NCBI GenBank assembly: GCA_948466345.1 | Contig: CAOKAC010000012.1 | Coordinates: forward strand, 1 to 39,072 | DNA from: an uncultured Clostridia bacterium | Lineage (GTDB): Bacteria > Bacillota > Clostridia > Oscillospirales > CAG-272 | Direction: 5' to 3' | DNA length: 39,072 bases | Made by a program: the position numbers and the translations under genes | Notes under the pieces: generated by a model | Told to the model about the DNA's origin: nothing | Database searches by the model: none | The model's input: the letters and a program-made list of their open reading frames with translations, nothing else | In this document: positions 8,964 through 16,980 of the stretch, in pieces | Position numbering within the stretch: position 1 is the first letter of the stretch | How the letters are laid out: each line of letters starts with the position of its first letter

Positions 8964-9807
8964 TGGGAAAAAAATTGCAGGTCTGACGCGTACAGATATT
9001 GCGGCAAGAGCTGCAATGCTGGAAGCAGAAACTGGTGTCAAACCGGGACTTGCTGTGATCATAGTCGGAAACGATCCGGCCTCTCAGGTGTATGTACGCA
9101 ATAAAAAGCGGGCATGTGAAGAAGCTGGTATGTATTCCGTAGTGGTTGAGATGCCTGCGGACACAACCCAAGCGGAATTGATGAAACAGATCGAGCAATT
9201 GAAAAAAGACGAAAAGGTCCATGGAATTTTGGTACAGCTTCCGCTTCCAAAGCATCTGGATGAGGAGACCGTTATCGCGGCGATTCCACCGGAAAAGGAT
9301 GTGGATGCATTTCATCCTGCAAATACTGGTAAAATTATGATTGGGGACTATGATTTCCTCCCCTGTACGCCTGCTGGTGTTATGAAGTTGCTGGAGTATG
9401 AAAATATAGAAATTTCCGGAAAGGAATGTGTTGTAGTTGGAAGAAGCAATATTGTGGGCAAACCCCAGGCAATGCTTCTGCTCCATGCAAACGGTACAGT
9501 CACAGTTTGCCACTCCAAAACAAAAGACTTGGCACAGGTCACAAGGAGAGCAGATATTCTCGTAGTTGCTATTGGCCGCGCAAACTTTATTACGGGAGAT
9601 ATGATCAAACCTGGCGCTGTAGTCATTGATGTAGGTATGAATCGCTTGGAGGATAAAAAACTTTGTGGGGATGTAGATTTCGCTTCCTGCAGCCAGATAG
9701 CTGGTGCTATCACTCCAGTGCCCGGCGGAGTAGGACCTATGACGATCACCATGCTTTTAGAAAATACCTTGACTGCAGCAAAAAAAGCAGCCGGTAAAAA
9801 ATTGTAA
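8944..9807 (+). CDS. folD: Bifunctional methylenetetrahydrofolate dehydrogenase/cyclohydrolase
   Basis: FolD interconverts 5,10-methylene-, methenyl- and 10-formyl-tetrahydrofolate using NADP(H). At 287 residues it has normal length. Visible signatures are [13 protein letters not shown] (with the active-site Lys), [27 protein letters not shown], the nucleotide-binding [11 protein letters not shown], and [16 protein letters not shown] near the C-terminus. AAGGAG, located inside lgt, precedes the ATG by 7 nt. It is the last gene of the prs-to-folD run; a new promoter for rplU begins 7 nt after its stop. Confidence 0.96.
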   Translation: MAARIIDGKKIAGLTRTDIAARAAMLEAETGVKPGLAVIIVGNDPASQVYVRNKKRACEEAGMYSVVVEMPADTTQAELMKQIEQLKKDEKVHGILVQLPLPKHLDEETVIAAIPPEKDVDAFHPANTGKIMIGDYDFLPCTPAGVMKLLEYENIEISGKECVVVGRSNIVGKPQAMLLLHANGTVTVCHSKTKDLAQVTRRADILVVAIGRANFITGDMIKPGAVVIDVGMNRLEDKKLCGDVDFASCSQIAGAITPVPGGVGPMTITMLLENTLTAAKKAAGKKL

Positions 9808-9813
9808 AATTCC

Positions 9814-9843
9814 TTGACATTTCATATAGAAATATGCTATTAT
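9814..9843 (+). promoter_or_regulatory. Sigma-A promoter of rplU-prp-rpmA
   Basis: A perfect TTGACA at 9814-9819, an 18-nt spacer and TATTAT at 9838-9843. Transcription would start near 9850 and include the structured leader that follows. Confidence 0.7.
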
Positions 9844-9850
9844 ATAAAAT

Positions 9851-9911
9851 ACCGCGTGGTATGGGTGTTCAATAGCGGTTTTGCTAACCCGATCCAGCGA
9901 GACACATAAGA
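9851..9911 (+). promoter_or_regulatory. Probable ribosomal protein L21 leader
   Basis: The leader between the promoter and rplU folds into a two-part hairpin. GGGT (9863-9866) pairs with ACCC (9887-9890), enclosing TAGC/GCTA around a GGTTTT loop. It is followed by GATCCAGCGAGAC. Position, size and conserved-looking unpaired segments agree with the Firmicute L21 leader, an autoregulatory element for rplU-rpmA. I recognise it by context and by eye and could not run a covariance model. Confidence 0.6.
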
Positions 9912-9927
9912 AAGAGAGGTGCTTTTC

Positions 9928-10239
9928 GTGTACGCAGTAATTGAAACCGGCGGAAAGCAGTACAAGGTCAGCGAAGGAGACGTTATCTTTGTTGAAAAAC
10001 TTGCAGCAGAGGAGGGCGCTGAGGTAGCGTTCGACAAGGTTCTGGTATGTGGAGACGGCAGCAATGTTCAGGTCGGTTCTCCTGTCCTGAGCAGTGCTAA
10101 AGTAACTGGCAAAGTAGTGAAAAACGGTAAGGGTAAAAAAATCACTGTTCTGACCTACAAGCCCAAGAAAAATGAAAAGAGAAAAATGGGCCACCGTCAG
10201 CCTTACACCAAAGTTGAGATTGTAAAAATCGAAGCATAA
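9928..10239 (+). CDS. rplU: 50S ribosomal protein L21
   Basis: This 103-residue protein begins [18 protein letters not shown], the L21 signature, and ends with the basic [14 protein letters not shown] block. L21 binds 23S rRNA in the large subunit. The start is GTG at 9928, set by AAGAGAGGTG upstream and by the family N-terminus; an in-frame GTG at 9919 would overlap the ribosome binding site. It is first in rplU-prp-rpmA, the standard Firmicute order. Confidence 0.97.
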   Translation: MYAVIETGGKQYKVSEGDVIFVEKLAAEEGAEVAFDKVLVCGDGSNVQVGSPVLSSAKVTGKVVKNGKGKKITVLTYKPKKNEKRKMGHRQPYTKVEIVKIEA

Positions 10240-10250
10240 GTGGTGTCGAT

Positions 10251-10601
10251 ATGACTCACGTCAAGTTTTTTAAAAGAAACGGTTTGTATTTTGGTTTTGA
10301 AGAAACCGGCCACACAGGATTTGGTGAATCAGGGGATGATGTGCTGTGTGCAGCGCTCTCTGCTATGACTATGCTGATCATCAATACTATCGAGATTTCT
10401 TATGCTGCTGAGGTGGATTATGAAGTCAACGAAGGCGCTACCACAATTTCTGTGAAAGCGATGGCCGCATTGCCAGAATATGCTGAAGATGAAAAAAAGC
10501 AGTACGCAATTTCTGGTTTGTTTCAGGGATATTTTTTCCAGCTCAATGACTTGGTGGAAGAATATTACGAATTTTTAGAGGTCGAAGAGGTTGAAGCATA
10601 A
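10251..10601 (+). CDS. prp: Ribosomal-processing cysteine protease Prp
   Basis: This 116-residue protein between L21 and L27 is the Prp (YsxB) protease. The catalytic pair is His21 in GHTGFGE and Cys33 in DDVLCAALS, with the conserved Gly-Asp between them. Prp removes the N-terminal extension of L27, which is essential in Firmicutes that carry this extension. The L27 in this window has the matching extension. It starts 11 nt after rplU with a weak ribosome binding site, which suggests translational coupling. Confidence 0.93.
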   Translation: MTHVKFFKRNGLYFGFEETGHTGFGESGDDVLCAALSAMTMLIINTIEISYAAEVDYEVNEGATTISVKAMAALPEYAEDEKKQYAISGLFQGYFFQLNDLVEEYYEFLEVEEVEA

Positions 10602-10631
10602 CCGCCTCAAGATTATATGGAGGAAAGAATC

Positions 10632-10913
10632 ATGCTTAGAATCGGTTTGCAGTTTTTTGCACATAAAAAAGGTGTTGGCTCTACTAAAAACGGGAGAGAC
10701 AGTGAATCCAAACGCCTGGGCGTTAAGAAAGCTGACGGACAGGCTGTAATTGCAGGAAACATTATTATTCGTCAGCGTGGAACACATATCCATCCCGGCA
10801 ACAATGTTGGCCGCGGCACTGACGATACTTTGTTTGCCTTAATTGACGGCAAAGTAAAATTTGAGCATATCGCCGGCGGCAGAAAGCGCGTCAGTGTATA
10901 TGCCGCTGAATAA
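10632..10913 (+). CDS. rpmA: 50S ribosomal protein L27 with Prp-cleavable N-terminus
   Basis: This 93-residue L27 has the motifs [20 protein letters not shown] and [15 protein letters not shown]. The mature protein contacts the peptidyl transferase centre. It starts [14 protein letters not shown]: the LQFFA element is the Prp recognition sequence of Firmicute L27, with cleavage expected after FFA. The start ATG at 10632 follows TGGAGGAAAG; an upstream in-frame ATG at 10617 would add five residues and lacks a ribosome binding site. Confidence 0.97.
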   Translation: MLRIGLQFFAHKKGVGSTKNGRDSESKRLGVKKADGQAVIAGNIIIRQRGTHIHPGNNVGRGTDDTLFALIDGKVKFEHIAGGRKRVSVYAAE

Positions 10914-10923
10914 GCAATACTTT

Positions 10924-10957
10924 AAAAGGGAAATGTACTATGTGCATTTCCCTTTTT
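10924..10957 (+). terminator. Terminator of the rplU operon
   Basis: A 12-bp perfect stem (10924-10935 with 10945-10956) has a 9-nt loop and ends in a T-run, 11 nt after the rpmA stop. Confidence 0.85.
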
Positions 10958-10967
10958 ATATTTTCTA

Positions 10968-10996
10968 TTGCATTAGGCCATTGTTTATGTTATCAT
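10968..10996 (+). promoter_or_regulatory. Candidate promoter of the capA remnant operon
   Basis: TTGCAT at 10968-10973, a 17-nt spacer, and TATCAT at 10991-10996 with an extended -10 TGT just before it. It is intact although the first gene it serves is broken. It could still drive the membrane protein and PAP2 genes downstream. Confidence 0.5.
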
Positions 10997-11029
10997 AAAA
11001 TGAAAAAGGGGTACGGGGGAACATTGTAT

Positions 11030-11548
11030 ATGCGTATAAAATTATGGGGCGTTTTGGTGGCAATGCTCTTGCTTACGTCCTGCGCTTTGCGCTCCACAGA
11101 TAATACAGATTCTACAACTGCCGCAGATATGACTGCATCGCCGGATATCACTACTGCAGTGCCAGAATCAACATCACCCCAAAAAGATGTTATACACACC
11201 TTGTCTTTCCTTGCATGCGGCGATAATATTATCTACTACGGCACTTATCGGGATGCAGCAAATCAAGCAGTACCCGGTGGGCGCGCTTATAACTTTGCTC
11301 CAATTTATGATCATGTTCGCGATATCATATCAGCTGCCGACGTCGCCTTCATCAATCAGGAGACCCCTGTATCCCAAAGCCATCAGCCCAATTCATATCC
11401 GGATTTCAACAGTCCAGTAGATTTAACTTATGATTTGACAGAGGCAGGTTTTGATATCATAAACCTTGCAAATAACCATATGTTAGATAAAGGAGCACTA
11501 GGACTCAAAGAATCTTTTGAAAACTGGAAAGCCAGAGGAGTACATTGA
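11030..11548 (+). pseudogene. CapA-family lipoprotein, truncated (N-terminal half only)
   Basis: The 172-residue product starts with a lipoprotein signal (LLLTSC lipobox), then a Ser/Thr-rich linker. It enters the CapA/PgsA metallophosphatase-like domain: LACGDNIIYYG, FINQETPVS, and DIINLANNHMLDKGALGL. CapA-family proteins are cell-surface enzymes linked to poly-gamma-glutamate or other envelope polymers and are usually about 350-420 residues long. Here the frame stops at TGA right after WKARGVH, in the middle of the domain, and the remaining metal-site half is absent. The next frame encodes the tail of another family. The start ATG at 11030 follows GGGGGAA. The product is unlikely to be active as CapA. 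Confidence 0.75.
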
Positions 11549-11919
11549 TTGAAAAAAATGGCGAAAATGTTATACTGTATTATGCGGAAGGCAATACAGG
11601 TACTGCACAGAGAACCGCTATTGGGCAGCGCGCTGATGGTACGATAATCCTGATTTGTACAGACGGACGTACAGCCAGCAGTCTAGGAGCAACACACAAT
11701 GATATGATAGATATGATGGTTTCTTACGGAGCTGTCTCTGCTGGTATGCTGGACGGAGGCTCTTCCTCCATGATGTACTATAGAGATTACTATGATAAAT
11801 ACGAAACGGACAAAAGTCTTTTGGATAAATATCAGCTTCAAGGTCTTGTAAATAAGTATAAGGCGTTTACCGCACCGAGACGAATCCCCACATTCTTTAT
11901 GGTAAGCGGCGGTTCCTAA
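11545..11919 (+). pseudogene. Phosphodiester glycosidase (NAGPA) domain, C-terminal fragment
   Basis: This 124-residue frame overlaps the truncated CapA stop by 4 nt. It carries the C-terminal blocks of the NAGPA/phosphodiester glycosidase family: RTAIGQRADGTIIL, DGR, LGATHNDMIDMM, GMLDGGSSSMM and PRRIPTFF. Complete bacterial members have an N-terminal membrane anchor and about 200 more residues before RTAIG. Here only a TTG with no ribosome binding site opens the frame. The first residues (IEKNG) could belong either to the glycosidase or to a short CapA remnant. I read it as the surviving tail of a second gene fused to capA by a deletion. Confidence 0.7.
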
Positions 11920-11931
11920 TAGGAGCAAGTG

Positions 11932-13044
11932 ATGACAAAAAATAATGCAGTAATAGTAAAAAAACGAAAAAAAGTCCCACTATTTTGGAAAATTTTCATT
12001 ACGGTAGTTGTAGGTGTGCTGTTGTTGATTCATATCGTACTATTTTGGATAAATGGATTCTTAAAAGATTTTGAAGCCGCGCAGCCCAAACATGTAGCAG
12101 AAGAGGTCTTTAAAACATATTTTTCCGATTTTTCCGCCAGCAGATATTTGGATATTTGTGAAGATAGCACCGCAAAATATGAGCTGAGAGAAAATTTAAT
12201 CACGTATTTGGATGCACTGACCAAAGATGAAAAAATCACCTACTACAGCGTATCTACTGGAATGGACGATGGCTTGCAGTACGTGGTCCGCGCAGGGGAC
12301 ACAAAATTTGCTTCCTTTACATTGGAAAAGGATATAGGCGATAAAGAAAGCAGATTTACACGATATAAACCAGGAAGGTTTGCTCTGTATACAGATGCAA
12401 AAACAAAGGTGGATGTAGAAATACCAACTGGGTATACTTTATATTTGAATGGTGTGGAAGTGTCACATGAATATATTATCCAAGAGGGAATAGAAACGCC
12501 CTCTTGTGCGCATATGCCCCAAGATGTGGCAGGAACCACTTTAGAAAAATATAAGGTCGCAGGGTTTATTCAGCCGCCTGCTGTAGAAGTGTATAGTCCC
12601 AATGGGCAGAAGGCTTTAGTAGAAGAAGGGAATAACGGAGCGTATAAAGCATCGGTCGTAGCAGATCCGCAACTCGCTGATCAATACAGTAGCTGGTTTA
12701 TTGAAGCTGCGACAAAATACGCAATTTATATGCAGTACGATTCTAAAGTAGCAGCTATGCGCTTTGGTAGCGTTGCGCCGTATTTTGATCCAGATTCCAA
12801 GCTGTATGAAGATATCCGCACAGTTGAAAACGGCTTTGTCATTGAATACGAGCGGTATGAAATCAAAGACGAAAAAGCCTCTGATTTTATTCGATACGAT
12901 GAAAACACCTTTTCTTGCCGTGTTACCCTTACCCATATATTATATCGAAGGGGTATGGATGATTACATCGATCATATAGACATTACTTTTTATGCACGTC
13001 AAAATGATGGAGTAATTCTCATATACGACATGGACAATAACTAA
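11932..13044 (+). CDS. Membrane-anchored protein of unknown function
   Basis: I do not recognise this 370-residue protein. A basic N-terminus (VKKRKKV) is followed by one hydrophobic helix at about residues 20-42, so the rest is predicted to lie outside the membrane. The exported part is soluble, rich in acidic and aromatic residues, and contains two similar-sized halves (about 45-180 and 215-370). The second half, beginning near WFIEAATKYAIYM, has the look of an NTF2-like fold, but that is a guess. ATG at 11932 lies 6 nt after AGGAG; the GTG at 11929 is too close. It sits between the glycosidase fragment and a PAP2 phosphatase, an envelope context. Confidence 0.7.
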   Translation: MTKNNAVIVKKRKKVPLFWKIFITVVVGVLLLIHIVLFWINGFLKDFEAAQPKHVAEEVFKTYFSDFSASRYLDICEDSTAKYELRENLITYLDALTKDEKITYYSVSTGMDDGLQYVVRAGDTKFASFTLEKDIGDKESRFTRYKPGRFALYTDAKTKVDVEIPTGYTLYLNGVEVSHEYIIQEGIETPSCAHMPQDVAGTTLEKYKVAGFIQPPAVEVYSPNGQKALVEEGNNGAYKASVVADPQLADQYSSWFIEAATKYAIYMQYDSKVAAMRFGSVAPYFDPDSKLYEDIRTVENGFVIEYERYEIKDEKASDFIRYDENTFSCRVTLTHILYRRGMDDYIDHIDITFYARQNDGVILIYDMDNN

Positions 13045-13059
13045 AATAATGGAGGCAAC

Positions 13060-13629
13060 ATGGTACCTTTTTTTCCGGAATGGATTCAGTCAACGGATCT
13101 TTCTATATTGGAGTGGATACAAATTCATTTAGTTAATCCTTTTTGCGACGGATTTTTTTCACTCGTTACGCATTTAGGAGATGGCGGTATTTTGTGGATT
13201 CTCCTTGCGGTAGGCATGCTTTTTTTCAAAAAAACCAGAAAAACAGGCCTGATGATGGGAACTGCGCTTGTTCTTGGTCTTATATTCGGCAACGGTGTTT
13301 TAAAAAATCTTTTTCAAAGAGTACGGCCATATGACCTGGAAAACACACTTGTACAAGTTCCAATTATTGCAAAGCCTGGAGACTGGTCCTTTCCTTCCGG
13401 TCATACCCTCGCTTCCTTTGAAGCAGCTACAGTGCTGATGATTCGGAACAAAAGGTTCGGTATTCCAGCGCTCATTCTTGCTGTACTGATTGCCTTTTCT
13501 CGTTTATATCTGTATGTACATTTTCCATCGGATGTATTGGCTGGAGCGTTACTTGGTGTTCTGCTTGGATTTTTGGGCGTTTTCATTGTTGGAAAAATAG
13601 CAAAGAAAGTGGACAAAGAATTGAAATAA
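13060..13629 (+). CDS. PAP2-family membrane phosphatase
   Basis: This 189-residue integral membrane protein carries all three acid phosphatase motifs of the PAP2 superfamily: KNLFQRVRP (K-x6-RP), PSGH, and SRLYLYVHFPSD (SR-x5-H-x3-D). Family members dephosphorylate lipid phosphates such as undecaprenyl pyrophosphate or phosphatidylglycerol phosphate. With five to six hydrophobic segments and this size it resembles BcrC/PgpB-type enzymes; the substrate cannot be fixed from sequence. It starts 15 nt after the unknown membrane protein, with GGAGGC before the ATG, and ends at a pair of terminators. Confidence 0.88.
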   Translation: MVPFFPEWIQSTDLSILEWIQIHLVNPFCDGFFSLVTHLGDGGILWILLAVGMLFFKKTRKTGLMMGTALVLGLIFGNGVLKNLFQRVRPYDLENTLVQVPIIAKPGDWSFPSGHTLASFEAATVLMIRNKRFGIPALILAVLIAFSRLYLYVHFPSDVLAGALLGVLLGFLGVFIVGKIAKKVDKELK

Positions 13630-13636
13630 TAAAAAT

Positions 13637-13678
13637 TTAACCCGCCATTTTTATTTATAAATGAGAATGGCGGGTTAA
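13637..13678. terminator. Inverted-repeat terminator (first of two)
   Basis: A 13-bp perfect inverted repeat (13637-13649 and 13666-13678) has a 16-nt A/T-rich loop. The T-run (ATTTTTATT) lies on the minus-strand exit side, so it mainly backs up termination of leftward transcription. Confidence 0.65.
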
Positions 13679-13691
13679 TGTTAATACAATA

Positions 13692-13727
13692 AAAACAACC
13701 GCTTTTCCAAGGATAAGCGGTTGTTTT
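13692..13727. terminator. Bidirectional terminator between PAP2 and DUF378 genes
   Basis: A 13-bp stem (13692-13704 with 13715-13727) has A-runs on the left and T-runs on the right, so it works in both directions. It separates the convergent PAP2 (+) and DUF378 (-) genes. Confidence 0.85.
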
Positions 13728-13742
13728 ACGCAATATTGTTAT

Positions 13743-13955
13743 TTAGTGTGCATTATATTCGGGTTCTCTGCTTCTGAAAAGAAGAGATATGCACCAAAGG
13801 CCACCCAGAGCAACCAGCGTATATACAATTCTGCTGACTACTGCTGCAGGACCGCCGCATATCCATGCAACGATGTCAAACTGGAAAAGGCCAATACTAC
13901 CCCAGTTCAGAGCGCCGATAATAACAAGGATTAAAGCAATTCTGTCAAGCACCAT
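13743..13955 (-). CDS. DUF378 small membrane protein
   Basis: This protein of about 70 residues has two hydrophobic helices. The family signature LILVIIGALNWGSIGLF is near the N-terminus and a second helix, IVYTLVALGGLWC, follows. DUF378 proteins (YuzA-like) are small membrane proteins of unknown function that are common in Firmicutes. I choose the ATG at 13955 because the family starts about three residues before the LDRIAL block. An ATG four codons upstream (13967) abuts GAAAGG and is less likely. It is a single gene ended by the bidirectional terminator. Confidence 0.85.
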   Translation of the reverse strand: MVLDRIALILVIIGALNWGSIGLFQFDIVAWICGGPAAVVSRIVYTLVALGGLWCISLLFRSREPEYNAH

Positions 13956-14043
13956 GAATATCACCATACCTTTCGGAATAATTTGATGACGCATAAGCGT
14001 ACTCGCTATTATGATTCCCGTATCTATAAAAATTATTAAGAAA

Positions 14044-14688
14044 TTATGAAAAAACGGCATGTAATACTTCACTCATTTGATCGATTACTGGAAAACCACA
14101 GGCCTGCAGCTTTTCTGCCGACATATGTCCGCCGCTGTACAAAAGACAATCACAGCCTAGCGTACGTGCCACTTCAGCGTCGTGATCTGTATCGCCAATT
14201 AAAAGGGCCGTGGATAAATTGATGCTGGATTCTTTTGCAAATTTTTCTGCGATAGCAGCCTTTCCGCTGCCATATATATCCTGCGCTCCTAAAACTTTTT
14301 GAAAATATTCATTTAATTTCATTTGCTTTAACATATTGCAGAGCATGTTTTTTTCCGAAGCAGACAATATAATCTGTATGGTTCCTGCATTTTGTATCTC
14401 CTGCAAAACATTCTGCACACCTCTCACTGGTGAAATTTTAGAAATACCAGCAGTGTAAGCGTCTACCCATTCCTTTGCTGGAATTTCATATGGTTCTGCA
14501 TCCAAATCAATTCCCAGACATTTATAGTATTTCCAAACGGGAAACCCAAATACATTTCTATATGCCTCAGTATCCTTTACGCATGGCAGGCCCCGCTTTT
14601 TCAACACTTTATTAATTGCATCGATACTAAGTGCAAGATCATCTGCAATAGTGCCATTAAAATCCCATATAATACATGAATATTTCAA
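14044..14688 (-). CDS. HAD-family hydrolase, phosphoglycolate phosphatase-like
   Basis: This 214-residue HAD hydrolase starts MKYSCIIWDFNGTIADD. In the catalytic motif DxDxT the second Asp is Asn (DFNGT), a substitution seen in one HAD subgroup annotated as phosphoglycolate-phosphatase-like. Motif II (ILSASEK), the Lys of motif III and motif IV (LIGDTDHDAEVA) are present, and a helical cap lies in residues 15-90. It probably dephosphorylates a small metabolite. The start is TTG at 14686-14688, preceded by AGGAAGGAA at 14694-14702; no in-frame ATG fits the family start. The gene lies upstream of DUF378 on the same strand, with 88 nt between. Confidence 0.85.
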   Translation of the reverse strand: MKYSCIIWDFNGTIADDLALSIDAINKVLKKRGLPCVKDTEAYRNVFGFPVWKYYKCLGIDLDAEPYEIPAKEWVDAYTAGISKISPVRGVQNVLQEIQNAGTIQIILSASEKNMLCNMLKQMKLNEYFQKVLGAQDIYGSGKAAIAEKFAKESSINLSTALLIGDTDHDAEVARTLGCDCLLYSGGHMSAEKLQACGFPVIDQMSEVLHAVFS

Positions 14689-14731
14689 AATAATTCCTTC
14701 CTATCCAAAAAATAAATATGCTTTTCTCTAT

Positions 14732-14759
14732 TTTATATTAAAAGACAAGCGCCGGTCAA
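14732..14759 (-). promoter_or_regulatory. Sigma-A promoter of the HAD gene
   Basis: On the minus strand TTGACC (14759-14754), a 16-nt spacer and TATAAA (14737-14732), about 45 nt before the TTG start. The neighbouring plus-strand stretch 14770-14777 reads CATATAAT and might be a mother-cell (sigma-E-like) -10 for sigK, but no matching -35 is clear. Confidence 0.5.
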
Positions 14760-14852
14760 GCACATTGTGCATATAATGTGATAACAGCCTTCTGCCGGGA
14801 GAATTTTTTCTCCGGATGATATGGCAAAACCGGAGAAAGGAACATACTTTTT

Positions 14853-15542
14853 ATGGAAATCCTTTTTATGATTGCAGCCGCCTTGTCTTTTGCACTACTC
14901 AGCGCACAGTCAGCTCAAAACTTTCCGCCTCCGCTTCCAAAAGAACGGGAAACAGAGCTGTTTTTTAAAAAGATGGAAGGAGATGAAAAGGCGCGGAGCC
15001 TTCTAATTGAACACAATCTTCGTTTAGTCGCCCATATTGTGCGTAAGTATTATGCTAGCTGGGATTGTCAGGATGATTTAATTTCTGTAGGCACTTTAGG
15101 ACTAATCAAAGCGGTAGATACGTTCAATATTACCAATGGCGCTCGATTTGCAACCTATGGGTCCAAATGCATACAAAATGAAATTCTTATGCATTTTCGG
15201 GCAAAAAAGAAAACCTCTATGGAAGTCTCCATCAATGAAACGATTGATACGGACCGAGATGGAAATCCCCTCACATATATGGATATTATCCGCTGTGAAG
15301 ATACAATTGCAGACGATTTGGACGTACGTATGCAGGTTAAAAGCGCTATTTATTTTATTCGTCACAATTTAGATGAGCGGGAACGGCAAATTATGATGCT
15401 TCGGTATGGAATCGGCGGCAAAAAACCTTTGACGCAGCGTGAAACTGCACAACATCTTGGAATCTCCCGTTCTTATGTTTCTAGAATCGAAAAGGGTGCG
15501 CTTCAAAAAATTCATGAATATCTGAAACGCGGGCGCCTATAA
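14853..15542 (+). CDS. sigK: RNA polymerase sporulation sigma factor sigma-K (with pro-sequence)
   Basis: This 229-residue sigma-70-family protein closely follows pro-sigma-K. It has a hydrophobic pro-region (residues 1-22), then NFPPPLPKERE, IEHNLRLVAHIVRKYY, DLISVGTLGLIKAVDTF (region 2, core binding and -10 recognition), and a C-terminal helix-turn-helix TQRETAQHLGISRSYVSRIEK (region 4). Sigma-K directs late mother-cell transcription (coat, cortex) after removal of the pro-sequence by the SpoIVFB protease. The gene is continuous, with no skin-like insertion. The ATG at 14853 is 11 nt after AAAGGA. An inverted repeat TTCTCCGG/CCGGAGAA overlaps the leader just upstream. Confidence 0.92.
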   Translation: MEILFMIAAALSFALLSAQSAQNFPPPLPKERETELFFKKMEGDEKARSLLIEHNLRLVAHIVRKYYASWDCQDDLISVGTLGLIKAVDTFNITNGARFATYGSKCIQNEILMHFRAKKKTSMEVSINETIDTDRDGNPLTYMDIIRCEDTIADDLDVRMQVKSAIYFIRHNLDERERQIMMLRYGIGGKKPLTQRETAQHLGISRSYVSRIEKGALQKIHEYLKRGRL

Positions 15543-15563
15543 ACGAAAATCTTGCCAAATCCC

Positions 15564-15592
15564 TTGACCAGACTGCGAAAGCACAGTATAAT
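15564..15592 (+). promoter_or_regulatory. Strong sigma-A promoter of the DUF512-der-plsY run
   Basis: TTGACC at 15564-15569, a 17-nt spacer and a perfect TATAAT at 15587-15592, 24 nt before the ATG at 15617. It probably serves the run through der, and perhaps as far as the lipoprotein gene. Confidence 0.75.
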
Positions 15593-15616
15593 ATAAAGAG
15601 TGAAGGGGGTGCGGTC

Positions 15617-16927
15617 ATGGTTCAAATAACAGAAGTTGCAGCGCATTCCCGTGCTGCAAAGCAGGGCATTTGTTCTGGAGATGTTTTGCTGTCTATCAAT
15701 GGTCATGAGATCCGGGATGTACTAGATTATCGTTTTTTTTTGGCCGAAAAAAATATCTCGCTTTGTCTCTCTCGGGAGGGAGAAGTATATACCGTTTCCA
15801 TACATAAACAGGAATATGACGATATTGGGCTTTCCTTTGAAACCCCGCTAATGGATAAAAAGCATACCTGCGAAAACAAATGTGTTTTCTGCTTTATTGA
15901 TCAAAATCCAAAAGGTATGCGAGAAAGTATCTACTTCAAAGATGACGACTCCCGCTTGTCTTTTCTCCATGGAAATTATATCACAATGACTAATTTAAAG
16001 CCGCAGGATATACAGCGGATCATTGACATGCATATTTCACCAGTCAATGTGTCGGTTCATACAACCAATCCCGAACTGCGGATTAAAATGATGAAAAATA
16101 AGCATGCGGGAGAAGTATTGGAATATTTGAAAATGCTGGCGGATTCCGGCGTCACCATTCGAGGACAGATAGTGCTTTGTAAAGGTCTGAATGATGGCAG
16201 AGAACTGGATCGGACGATGAAGGATCTCACCGCGTATTATCCCAGTCTGGACAGCGTGTCTATTGTGCCGGCAGGCCTGACAAAGCACCGCCAAAATCTT
16301 TACCCGCTGGAACCTTTTACTTCGGAAGAGTGCGCCGAAATCATCCGCCAGGTTAACGCATTTGGCAAACAATGTATAGAAAAATTTGGAGAGCGAATTT
16401 TCTTTCCAGCCGATGAATTTTATGTAAAAAGCAAAACACCATTGCCAGAATACGACTTCTTTGGAGAATACACCCAAATCGAAAATGGCGTTGGCATGTT
16501 GTCTTCCTTTATATACGAATTTTTATGTATGCTGGATTCTCTTACCGACGAGGAACGGCAGATGCACAGAAGCGTCTCTATTGCTACAGGAGAAGCGGCT
16601 GCGGATATGATGCTGGAGCTTGTGGACAGGCTTTCTGATGCCTGTCCAAATCTGCAAGTATATGTGTATCCTATTAAAAATAATTTTTTTGGCGGGGAAG
16701 TGACCGTGACTGGACTGCTTACCGGCAAAGACATAGCCCAGCAACTGCAGGACAAGCCTCTGGGAGATACATTGCTCCTTTCCAGAAATGTGCTGCGCAG
16801 CGAGGGGGATCTGTTTTTGTGTGGCATGACACCGGAAGAATTATCTAAAAAACTAAACGTGCCGCTGCTGTTTAATCGTGATGATGGCGGATCATTTCTA
16901 TGTAATCTGCTAGGCATAGAGGAATAA
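15617..16927 (+). CDS. DUF512 radical SAM protein with PDZ-like N-terminus
   Basis: This 436-residue protein has three parts. A PDZ-like domain covers about residues 1-75 (HSRAAKQGICSGDVLLSINGH). A radical SAM segment follows, with the 4Fe-4S cluster motif C85-x3-C89-x2-C92 in CENKCVFCFIDQ. The DUF512 domain fills the second half, with PAGLTKHR, FPADEFY and LLSRNVLR motifs. The family is widespread in Clostridia beside der and plsY, as here, but its reaction is not established. GAAGGGGG precedes the ATG. A strong sigma-A promoter lies directly upstream, so this gene heads the transcription unit. Confidence 0.9.
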   Translation: MVQITEVAAHSRAAKQGICSGDVLLSINGHEIRDVLDYRFFLAEKNISLCLSREGEVYTVSIHKQEYDDIGLSFETPLMDKKHTCENKCVFCFIDQNPKGMRESIYFKDDDSRLSFLHGNYITMTNLKPQDIQRIIDMHISPVNVSVHTTNPELRIKMMKNKHAGEVLEYLKMLADSGVTIRGQIVLCKGLNDGRELDRTMKDLTAYYPSLDSVSIVPAGLTKHRQNLYPLEPFTSEECAEIIRQVNAFGKQCIEKFGERIFFPADEFYVKSKTPLPEYDFFGEYTQIENGVGMLSSFIYEFLCMLDSLTDEERQMHRSVSIATGEAAADMMLELVDRLSDACPNLQVYVYPIKNNFFGGEVTVTGLLTGKDIAQQLQDKPLGDTLLLSRNVLRSEGDLFLCGMTPEELSKKLNVPLLFNRDDGGSFLCNLLGIEE

Positions 16928-16980
16928 ACCGCAGATTATCAATTTTACATCTAAATGTATTTTTAAAAATGGAGACTATT

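Noticed and set aside
14770..14777. Sigma-E promoter for sigK at CATATAAT
   Set aside because: No A/T-rich -35 element is found at the right distance, so it is mentioned but not listed as a feature.
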